A DNA stretch of 64,000 bases from Prorocentrum cordatum (Eukaryota > Sar > Dinophyceae > Prorocentrales > Prorocentraceae), in assembly GCA_963575745.1 (NCBI GenBank), contig CAUYUJ010011203.1:316152-380151 (forward strand), read 5' to 3'. Shown here one piece after another: positions 54,792 through 64,000 of the stretch; the stretch's first letter is position 1, and each line of letters begins with the position of its first letter. Made by a program: the position numbers and the translations under genes. A model generated the notes under the pieces. It was given only the letters and a program-made list of their open reading frames with translations, did not search any database and was not told where the DNA came from.

Positions 54792-55195
54792 TTTCCTCCT
54801 CCTCCTCCTCCTCCTCCTCTCTTCCTCTCTCTTCTCTCTTCCTCTTTCTGCCTCCTCCTCCTCCTCTTCCTCTTCCTCCTCATCCTCCCCGTCCTCCTGC
54901 ATAGATGCCTCCTCTTCATCCATCTCTTCTATAGACTCCTGCCTCCTCCTCCTCATTTCCCTCCTCCTCCTCCTCCTCCTCCTCCTCCTCCTCCTCCTCC
55001 TCCTCCTCCTCCTCCTCCTCCTCCTCCTCCTCCTCTCCTCCTCCTCCTCCTCCTCCTCCTCCTCCTCCTCCTCCTCCTCCTCCCTCCTCCTCCTCCCTCC
55101 TCCTCCTCCTCCTCCTCCTCCTCCTCCTCCTCCTCCTCCTCCTCCTCCTCCTCCTCCTCCTCCTCCTCCTCGCTTCCCCCATGTTCCTCCTTGCT
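54792..55195 (+). repeat. (TCC)n microsatellite
   Basis: About 400 bp of TCC/CTC polypyrimidine; a long near-perfect run at about 54,958-55,170. Frames on both strands are repeat products. Confidence 0.97.
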
Positions 55196-55451
55196 CCTCG
55201 TCATCCTTCCTCCTCCCCCCTCCGCCCACCCCCCCTCCGCACCCACCCACCCCGGAACCCACCGCGGGCGCAAAGGCTGGCGCGAGAGGCCTCCTCCCGC
55301 CGCGCCTGGGCGCGGAAGCAGCGGCGGGGGCAGCGGCGGAGGACGAAGAGGAGGACGACGACCACGACAACGACCACGACCACGACCACGACCACGACGA
55401 CGACGACGACGTCTCACGACAATGGCCACGAACACCACGACGACGACGAAT

Positions 55452-55500
<49 letters not shown>

Positions 55501-55510
55501 TCACGACTAG
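55196..55510 (+). repeat. GC-rich spacer and (GAC)n tract
   Basis: 55,336-55,505 is GAC/ACGACC trinucleotide repeat (complement type of the TCG tract at 9.5 kb). 55,196-55,335 is C-rich then GGC-rich. Confidence 0.9.
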
Positions 55511-55854
55511 GAGGAACTGGCGACGAAAAGGACCATCACGAGGACGAGCGGGACGACCCCGCGTGGAGGGGGGGGTCGCGAGGCAAGTCCATGTGCGGCG
55601 CGCGGGGATGGAATCGGAAGAAATCCGCCGAACCTGTCGGCGTGTGTGAGGGGTTTGTCAGTTCGACTCGCCCTCTTCGTCATTCGCTAGTCGTCGTCTC
55701 TGACGGTTCCTTTCCGCGCGCTTCCCATTTCCGTAGGTCCGTCGCCGTTCCCCCCCTTTTTCCTGGGCCCTCTTCCTCAGCCGCGCCAGCCAAAGCGAAA
55801 TTTAATGACGTGTTAATTCGATCGAACAGAAGCCTCATCCCTTTGATCCCTCCC
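55511..55854. other. no gene seen
   Basis: Mixed DNA; nothing recognised. Confidence 0.4.
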
Positions 55855-56445
55855 CCGTCGGGGCGGGGTCCTGGGGAAGGTGCCCCAGGAGGAGGACCCG
55901 GGGGGGAAGGCCCTGGGGGCCCCAGGGGACATGCGACTCAGCCCTGGCGCCGGTCGCCACCCAGATACGCATCCCTCCAGGGGGGGTCCTGGCTAAGAAA
56001 AAACCCAAGACGGGCCATGGGTGCCCGAGGGGGCCGCCGAGACGGCCCAAGAGGGCCCCGCATCGCCGAACGATCTGTACAAGACGCCTCCCCGGGCCCC
56101 CGGAGGCCCATGAAGCCTGCAAAATGCCCCCAGAGGCCTCCAGGAACACCCAAAAAAAGGCCCCAGAAACATATATATATATACATATACATATATATAT
56201 ATAAGTATATATATATATATATGTGTATGTAGATATATGTGTATAGTGCGTGTAACTTCCAACGCTTCAAGACGGTCCAAAAGGCCCCCCAAGTCGCCCC
56301 AAGACGGGCCAAAGACCTCCAAGACGTGTCCAGCAACGGCCAAAGAGGGTCCCAAGACCGCCCTATACGCCTCCAAGACAGGCCAAGAGGCACCCAAGAC
56401 TGCTCCAAGAGGGTGCCCAGACGAGGGGCCCGAGCAATGTTTTGC
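55855..56445 (+). repeat. REP-A type array split by a (TA)n patch
   Basis: CCAAGAGGCC and GGAGGCCC words at 55,855-56,165 and 56,250-56,445. Between them 56,168-56,245 is TA/CATATA repeat with GTGTATG variants, then CAACGCTTCAAGACGG, which sits where island 1's closing part would be. Confidence 0.75.
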
Positions 56446-57540
56446 CAGCTCTCCGTCAGGAGGGGGGCTCTCGTAACCCGATTAATCGGCAAAGCGTCTT
56501 CGCGCTCTTATGTATGATCTTATTCCCGTGGTAGTTTCTTGCTCAGGTTCACGCGACTGATATGAGACGCACGTATTCCTGCAATTGCTTAAGTGAGTGC
56601 GCCGTTAAGCTAAGGCCACGATAGACGGACGAGACCCGGCCGGCCGAGGAGGGCGCCCGAAGGGCGCGCACCCGGCGGGGCGGGGCGCTCTTTCGCTATC
56701 GCAACCGAATCAGCTTCGGCGGGCATCGTCGTCAGGCAGCGGCGCGGCGGCGATGCGGCGGCAACGCAGGGGCGATGACTAAATCAATATAAATCAACTC
56801 CCCCCGCGGCCTCCCCGGCGAGCTCCACTCGCCAGGGTGGACGTGATCGGCTTGTCAACGCCCCGAATTGCACGCGCCAGGCAGCTCACCCGCCACCTGG
56901 AAAGCAACGCCCTGGGACGCTCAGCGCACAGCACGGAGGCGTCGCGGGAACACCCGCAGCATGACTGCAAGCGCCCCTCCTTCTCTCCCAGTCAGCCCCA
57001 ACTCTGGTCGCCGCGGCCCCAGCTGCTGTAGCCTTGCCAGTTGCCTGAGCCCCAGCTCCAAGACGACCGCCAATTGTGACTTTCTCGCACCATGGCGGAA
57101 ATCCGCGTTCTGCCTGCTGATGCATGACCACCGTGTCCTTGGAGGAACAACGGGGTTGCTGCCAGTAGCAGGCGTTCCGAGATGTACGTGTTGGATGTTG
57201 ATCCACCTTTGCCCCAACTTCTTGGCCATCCCCAGTCTGTAGGGGTTCTGTTGCTCCGGCAGCTCGTCGTCTGCGGACTTTGGTCGCCAGGCGAAGACCG
57301 TCATGATGTCGCTGTGGGACGCGGTCTTGCCCTGCAGGCCGTTCTCTCGACGGTCGACGGTACCTTCCGCGCCCACGATCTGCATCGCAACCCTTCATTC
57401 CCCCCCCCGCACTCGGCGCCTCGGGGCCGGGGGCATAGCCCACATCCACTTGACCAAGCCGATTTCTCGTAGATTGATCTTAGGCCAAATCGCGTCGGGG
57501 GCTGCTACAATGTCGCCGTACTATACGGGGGCTGGGGCGC
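56446..57540. other. mixed DNA; weak minus-strand reading
   Basis: 56,921-57,385 holds a minus-strand frame with non-repetitive sequence (SDIMTVFAWRPKSADDELPE, QQNPYRLGMAKKLGQRWINI) that also overlaps another open minus frame. It looks more protein-like than the neighbourhood, but I recognise no domain and the alternative frame is equally open. Not called as a gene. Confidence 0.35.
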
Positions 57541-57839
57541 GGGGGGGAGAAGGAGGAGAAAGAGGAGGAGGAGGAGGGGAGGAGGAGGAGGAAGAGGAAG
57601 CGAGGAGGAGGAGGAGGTGCTTCTGTTCCATGGTGGGTTTGCCCAAAGCTGCACTTGCTGCGTCCGAAGTCTGCGCACTGCCGGCCACAGCGCCCAATAA
57701 CACATGCGCGCACGTTGGACGAGACCCCGACCGTGGCAAGCTCAACGACACCAGTGGGGAGAAGCTGGGATTCGGCCTACACGACTCGACCCGCCATGGC
57801 GATGCTGAAACAGGGAAGGATGAGGAGGAGCCCCCCCTC
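57541..57839. repeat. (GGA)n tract and spacer
   Basis: 57,541-57,618 is GGA/GAA polypurine; the remainder is unassigned and precedes a TCC tract, giving another inverted purine/pyrimidine pair. Confidence 0.8.
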
Positions 57840-58291
57840 CAAATTTCCTCGCCCCCTCCTCTTCCTCCAACTCCTGCCTCCTCCTCCTCCTCGTCCTGCT
57901 CCTCCTCCTCCTCCTCCTCCTCCTCCTCCTCCAACTCCTCCTTCTACTTTTGCTCCTCCTCCTCCTCCTTCGCCTCCAACTCCTCTCCTCCTCCTCCTCC
58001 TCCTCCTCCTCCTCCTCCTCCTCCTCCTCCTCCTCCTCCTCCCTCCTTTTGCTCCTCCTCGTCCTCCTCCTCCTCCTCTCCGCCTCCTCCCTCCTACAAT
58101 TCTTCCTCCTCCTCCTCCTCCTCCTCCTCCTCCATTCGTCCTCCTCCTCCTCCAATTCTTTCTCCTACAAGCATTGATCCTCCTCCTCGTCCTTTTCCAC
58201 CTCCTCCCGCCTCCTCCTCTCCTCCTCCTCCTCTTCCTCCTCCTCCTCCTCCTCCTCCCCTCCTCCTCCTCCTCCTCCTCCTCCTCCTCAG

Positions 58292-58332
<41 letters not shown>

Positions 58333-58431
58333 CATCAATCATCTCATCATCATCATCAGCATCATCATCATCATCATCATCATCATCGTCATCATCATCA
58401 TCATCATCATCATCATCAATCATCAGCATCA

Positions 58432-58478
<47 letters not shown>

Positions 58479-58555
58479 ATCATCATCATCATCATCATCA
58501 TCAGCATCTCATCATCATCATCATCATCATCAGCATCATCATCTTCATCATCATT

Positions 58556-58607
<52 letters not shown>

Positions 58608-58801
58608 GCATCATCATCATCATAATCATCATCATCATCATCACCATCATCAGCAGCAGCATCATCTTCATCATCTTCATCATCAGCAGCAGCATCATCA
58701 TCATCATCAGCAGCATCAGCATCAGCATCAGCATCATCATCATCAGCATCATCAGCATCATCAGCATCATCAGCATTAGCATCAGCATCATCAATCATCA
58801 G

Positions 58802-58843
<42 letters not shown>

Positions 58844-59094
58844 ATCACCATTGCATCATCGTAGTCAGCATCATCATCATCAGCAGCAGCAGCATTCATC
58901 ACCACCATCAACACCATCATCACCATCATCATCATCACCACCATCACCATCACCATCACCACCATCATCATCAGCAGCAGGAGCAGCGTCATCATCATCA
59001 TCATCAGCAGCAGCAGCATCATCAGCATCAACATCACCATCACCACCATCATCAGCATCATCAGCAGCATCATCACCATCACCATCACCATCAC

Positions 59095-59145
<51 letters not shown>

Positions 59146-59205
59146 AATCATCATCATCACCATCACCATCAGCATCATCATCAACATCATCAACATCATC
59201 ATCAT
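57840..59205 (+). repeat. 1.4-kb compound (TCC)n-(TCA)n tract
   Basis: TCC at 57,840-58,288 switches directly to TCA at 58,289 and continues to 59,205 with CAGCAG and CACC variants. Open frames are repeat-driven. Confidence 0.97.
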
Positions 59206-59924
59206 CCTCTCCCTCGTCGGTTCGACAACCGTCACACAAATTCTGGAAACCCTACGAAACGAAGACGATAACGGCTACGGCGAGGAAGGTCCATCCTGGC
59301 ACATAGTTTTTCGCACAAGAATAATGTTTGAGGACCCAGGAGGCCGAAACGGTCCCCCTGAGGCCGAAAACAAGAGCATATCCTCCCGAACCTCGAACTC
59401 CGACGGCCTTCCTCGAGACGACGATGGTCAAAACGACAAAGCCACGAGCCCAGGAAACGTTTCCTGGACACTACCTCGGTACTGCCAAAGAGCCTAGGCG
59501 GCGTTGCCGAGGAGTTGCCTAGAACCTGCGCGCGAGCCTTGGAAGCACTGCATAGGGACTGCGCAAGCGCTGGCGGCGCACGTATTGGGAACGAGTAGTA
59601 AAGCGCTGGCGGAGCGCGTTGCGAAGTTCAGCAGCCTGCGGCGCCGCTGCCTGGCCAGTCGTGGAGGAGGGGAGGGCCTGGCCGTGCCTGCCGGCCTCTT
59701 TTTCAAAACTCGTATAGCTCTCTCGGGGAACTACCCAAGAACCTGAAGACGACCACCAGCATGGCCGCAGGAGTAGTGAGGGGAAACCACGCCGACCTGC
59801 GAGCAAGGACATCCAAACGTTTTGGCAAACATCCTAGCAGTTCCTGGGCAAGCCCCAGGCAACGCGTCCAAGACTTGCGGGCAGCGCGCAGGCAGCTCCC
59901 AGACAGCGTTCCGTGGGCCCGTGG
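59206..59924. other. no gene seen
   Basis: Mixed DNA. Overlapping minus frames of about 60-160 codons and a plus frame near 59,504-59,746 are short and without recognisable domains. Confidence 0.4.
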
Positions 59925-60435
59925 GACAACAACGACGACCCAAACGACGAGTACGAAGACGAAAACGGCGGCGATAACGACGACGACGACGACGACCAAG
60001 ACGACGACGGCGACGGCCGACCACGATGGCAAAAACAACGACGACGACGGCAGACGGCGACGTTAACAAAAACAACACCGACGACGTCGGCTGACGACAA
60101 GGAGGGCCACGAAGATGACGACAACGAACACGACGACGACGACGACGGTAACCAAGACGACGGCGAACGGCGACCAAGACGACGACGGCGACGACGACGA
60201 CGTCTGACGACAAGAAACGCTACGACGACGACGACGACGACGCCGTCGGACGACAATGGCACAATGGCGACGAAAACGATTATGACGACGAAGACGACGA
60301 CGACGACGACGACGACGACGAACACGACGACGAATACGACAACGACGACGACGACGACATCTCACGACAATAGCCACGAGCACGACGACGACAAAGACGA
60401 CGACGACGGCGGCGGCGGCGGCGGAAGCGGCGGCG
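59925..60435 (+). repeat. (GAC)n degenerate tract
   Basis: About 500 bp of ACGACG trinucleotides with variants, complement type of the 9.5-kb tract. Confidence 0.95.
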
Positions 60436-60965
60436 GTCCCCTCTGTATGGGCTGATGGCGGGCGGCGTCGGCCGCGGGCGCCTGCCGCCCCGGTCTTTGT
60501 CCCCCTGGGGCGGGGCGGGGCGGGGCGGGGGCGGGGGGCGGGCTTCAGGAGGAGGAGGGGGCAGTTTGGGGGAGGACGAGGACGACGAAGAAAACGGAGA
60601 ACACGACGGCGGCAGCAGCAAAGACGACGAAGACGACGACAACGATGACGACGAAGGACGGAAGGACGGACGGAAGGAGGGAGGGAGCGAGGGAGGGAGG
60701 GGACAGAGGGAGCGGACGGAGGGAGGGAAGGACGGGGCGGAGGGAAGAATCAGTGGGAAGCAGCGGGGTGGGGGGGGAGGAGGGGAGGAGGAGGAGGAGG
60801 AGGAGGAGGAGGAGAGGAGGAGGAGGAGGAGGAGGAGGAGGAGGAGGAGGAAGCGGAGGAGGCAGAGGAGAAAGAGGACGAGGAGGGAGAGAAGGATGAG
60901 GAGGGGAAGGAGGATGGGGGGGGAGGAGGGAAAGGATGGGGGGGAGGGGGGGGAGATTCAGCTGG
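60436..60965 (+). repeat. GGA/GAC purine-rich tract
   Basis: GGGGCGGGGC run at about 60,499-60,540, GACGAC at 60,570-60,660, then GGA/GGGA polypurine to about 60,950. Confidence 0.85.
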
Positions 60966-61309
60966 CCTGACCCAGAAGCGGCGATACGACCCGAGTAGCG
61001 GCGACGAAAGCTTCCCCTACCCCAGGCCGCTCCTGGGCGACAAGGTGCGGCCTTCATCAAACATTGTATTTGACGACGCGGAATCCGATGATCTCTCCCC
61101 CGTGCCGTTTCTCCCACGTGGAACCGAGGGTAAAGGCGACGAGGAGCGACGAGGCGGGAAGTGGGCACCCCGAGGAGTTTGGCCCATTTGTTTACCCACG
61201 CCCTTCGGCAGTATCGCCCTCTGCGGCGGCCTGCTGAGCGCCCTGGCACGCGCCGCCGCCAGCTGCCTTGAGTGGGAAAACGTGTAATTTCGCACACGCT
61301 GACCCCATC
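60966..61309. other. no gene seen
   Basis: GC-rich DNA between polypurine and the ~130-bp tandem array; nothing recognised. Confidence 0.4.
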
Positions 61310-62240
61310 GGCGTAGCTAGTGACGTTTACACGGGCACTTGCTTCAGCGCGCGGGGCCAATCTCGCCGCCACTGTTGGCTCTTCACGCAGTGCCAGCTCC
61401 CGCCGCCACTGCCTGTCCGTCTAGGCACGCGCTGGCCAAAACAGCACTGTGACTGTCGAGGTGTTCTTGATGCGCTGGCGGGCACCAACGGCCGCAAAGG
61501 CCACAGCGTGCCTTCTCACACCGACACACACTGCTGCCAGCGCCTGCCTTCTTGCACTGCCAGTCCCTGTTGCCAGTGCTCTCTCGCTCGAGCTGACCCA
61601 AGACGCAGGTGTAGCTGATGAAATGTTCTTGGTTCGCTGCTTTGCAAAGACAACTGCTGGTACCACTGATCGCCTTCTCGCACCGACCGCGCATGCAGCC
61701 ACTGCTGGCCTTCTCACACGAGCTGACCTGCACTGCAAGGTAACTGACGTTGTTGCTCCTGCTGGTCATTGGCACCAACAACCGCTGCTGTCACTGCCCG
61801 CCTTCTCGCACCGACTCTGACCATGCTGCCAGCGCCTGCCTTCTCGCAGGAGCTGGCCCCCGCTGCACTGTAGCTGAAGATGTTGTTCCTGCTGGCCATC
61901 TGGCACCGACAACCGCTGCTGCCACTGCCTACCTTCTCGCACGCACTGACCGACCCTGCTGCCACTGCCTGTTTTCTCGCAGGAGCTGGCCCCCGCGACA
62001 CTGTAGCTGAAGATGTCGTTCCTTATGGCCATTTGGCAACGACAACCGCTGCTGCCACTGCCTACCTTCTCGCGCCGACCAGCCCTGCTGCCACTGCATG
62101 CCCCCTGCAACAATGTAGCTGAGAATGTTGTTATTGCTGGCCACTTAGCACCGGCAACCATTGTTCACGCTGCCCGCCGTCTCGCACCGACGAACCACGC
62201 TGCCACTGCCTGCCTTCTCGTACGGGTTGACCCCGATGAT
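61310..62240. repeat. ~130-bp tandem repeat
   Basis: Units carry GTAGCTGA(A)GATGTTGTT, CTGCTGGCCA, GGCACCGACAACCGCTGCTG, CCACTGCCTGCCTTCTCGCA. The GTAGCTG landmark lies near 61,611, 61,740, 61,870, 62,003 and 62,115, with a weaker one near 61,447; spacings are 129, 130, 133 and 112 bp. A 132-codon minus frame (61,781-61,383) reads repeated CEKAGSGSS-like units across it, so coding of a repetitive protein is not excluded but not supported otherwise. Confidence 0.8.
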
Positions 62241-62517
62241 GTTGCTGGAAAGTTTCTCGAGCTACGCAGAAACAGCCCAGCCCAGGGGGGGCCCACCAAA
62301 AAGGCCCCAATAAAGCGCGAAGACCACCAACTGCCTTGAGGCAACGCTTCGTGGAGGGCGATTCACAAGTTTCCCCAAGAGGTCCGCAAAGTTGTCCAAA
62401 GTCTCTGGAGGTCTCTGGAGGTGGTCCGCGGATGCATCCGAAGGCCCCAAACAAAATGTCAAAGACAGCTGACAACGTCGAAAATCCTCGCCATGTCCTC
62501 TTTCCACTCCTACCATG
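62241..62517. other. no gene seen
   Basis: Mixed DNA with a short GGTCTCTGGAGGT duplication near 62,400; nothing recognised. Confidence 0.4.
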
Positions 62518-63530
<1,013 letters not shown>

Positions 63531-63636
63531 AATCTGCGTCATCCTGACGACCCTCGCCCTCATCCCCACCATCACCATCAACGCCGTAATCACGCTAGTG
63601 TTACCCCATCCATCCTCGTCATTCCCACCCTCGCCC

Positions 63637-63783
63637 TCAATCCCAGCCCTGCTCATCCTCGTCCTCATCGCCGTCCCTCGCTCCCCCTCCGCGCGCGTCC
63701 GGGGCCGCCTTCTTGTGCCCGCCCTTCTCTCGGCCCCGCTTCTCCTTCTTGTCCTTGCCCTTGTCGCGCCTCTCGCGCCCCAT
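63637..63783 (-). CDS. candidate short ORF or first exon, Lys/Arg-rich
   Basis: Minus-strand ATG at 63,783-63,781 opens a 48-codon frame reading MGRERRDKGKDKKEKRGREK and then GGHKKAAPDARGG, an acidic DGDEDEDE run and a stop at 63,637. Charge-rich N-termini of this kind occur in nuclear proteins, but no family is recognised. It could be exon 1 of a spliced gene whose upstream UTR is the polypurine block to the right, or a by-product of the adjacent repeats. Confidence 0.25.
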   Translation of the reverse strand: MGRERRDKGKDKKEKRGREKGGHKKAAPDARGGGARDGDEDEDEQGWD

Positions 63784-64000
63784 GGCCTCCGCTCGCGGCC
63801 CATCTTAGAGGAGGGAGGGAGACGGAGGGAGGGAAGGAGGGACGAGAACCCAGGATCGAGGGAGGAGCGAGGAGGAGAGAGAAGGGAGGAGGGAGGAGGG
63901 AGAGAGAGAGAGGGAGGGGAGGGAGGAAGGGAGGGGGGGAGGGAGAAAGAGGGAGGGAGGAAGGGGGAAGGAGGATCCAGGATCGAGGGCCTGGGGGCTG
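63784..64000 (+). repeat. GGGA polypurine tract at window end
   Basis: GGGAGGGA/GGAAGG polypurine DNA from about 63,808 to 63,970. GGATCCAGGATCGAGGG near the end partly repeats CCCAGGATCGAGGG at 63,850. Confidence 0.85.

Noticed and set aside
54712-56232. 506-codon plus-strand frame
   Set aside because: Poly-Leu, poly-Ser and poly-Asp from TCC and GAC tracts joined by chance.
56921-57385. 154-codon minus frame with protein-like patches
   Set aside because: A second overlapping minus frame is equally open, and no domain or start context favours either, so it is left as unassigned.
59205-59240. tRNA T-loop-like GGTTCGACAACCG
   Set aside because: No acceptor stem, anticodon arm or D-arm could be placed around it.

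Overview
This window looks like nuclear DNA of a dinoflagellate-type eukaryote, and my best guess is a Prorocentrum-like species. The basis is mostly GC-rich sequence that is almost entirely repeats, no bacterial-style operons, tRNA, rRNA or conventional housekeeping gene that I can recognise, and non-LTR retrotransposon remnants whose ORF2 segments (endonuclease EEP, reverse transcriptase, RNase H, tail) resemble what I know of dinoflagellate LINEs. The species guess is inference. No database search was possible.

The only clearly protein-derived regions are two decayed retroelements. One, on the minus strand (about 45.5 to 39.6 kb), keeps its whole domain order: ORF1 with a Cys-cluster zinc finger and coiled coil, then EEP, RT, RNase H and a Cys/His tail. 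ORF1 is broken by one stop and ORF2 by about ten frameshifts. The other, on the plus strand (31.0 to 35.05 kb), has an ORF1-like part, then an RNase H-like part, then an EEP part and its linker, with no RT seen. RNase H before EEP is either an unusual layout or two overlapping insertions. Three short low-confidence coding candidates remain (about 50.5-50.74, 51.23-51.74 and 63.64-63.78 kb, all minus).

The rest is a mosaic of dispersed and tandem repeats. (1) A small DNA-transposon-like element of 159-175 bp, with CAGT-starting terminal inverted repeats, is present three times; two copies have TA on both sides. (2) A 135-190 bp fold-back family with arms of about 55 bp occurs four times. (3) A third inverted-repeat family of about 195 bp occurs twice, one copy sitting inside a CCAAGAGG array. 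(4) A composite repeat, called REP-A here, has a conserved ~110 bp head, a degenerate CCAAGAGGCC array and two conserved lower-GC islands in fixed order. It recurs in both orientations and forms a 1 kb inverted repeat at 4,963-5,979. (5) Minisatellites: a 9-bp CAGGTGCGC array (1-671), ~102-bp units at 672-1,216 and inverted at 53,620-54,600, a ~15-bp TTGCACCACATAGAT array, a ~9-bp GGTGATCCG array and ~130-bp units at 61.3-62.2 kb. (6) Very long trinucleotide tracts (TCC, TCA, TCG, GAC and their complements), including about 4.1 kb of TCA-type repeat at 22.97-27.08 kb and a perfect TCA run of over 220 bp near 62.73-62.96 kb.

Layout: 0-6 kb minisatellites and REP-A; 6-11 kb mixed sequence with fold-back copies and a MITE; 11.3-13.8 kb a ~60-bp minisatellite split by other DNA; 14-17.2 kb GC-rich and trinucleotide DNA; 17.2-22.9 kb mobile fragments with two MITEs; 23-27 kb TCA tract; 27-31 kb mixed DNA and the GGTGATCCG array; 31-35 kb retroelement fragments; 35-39.6 kb inverted repeats, GAT tract and REP-A; 39.6-45.5 kb LINE; 45.6-48 kb TCC/TCA tracts; 48-54.6 kb REP-A pieces and mixed DNA; 54.8-64 kb trinucleotide tracts and tandem repeats. 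I see no pathway or operon; the visible biology is mobile-element activity and repeat expansion.
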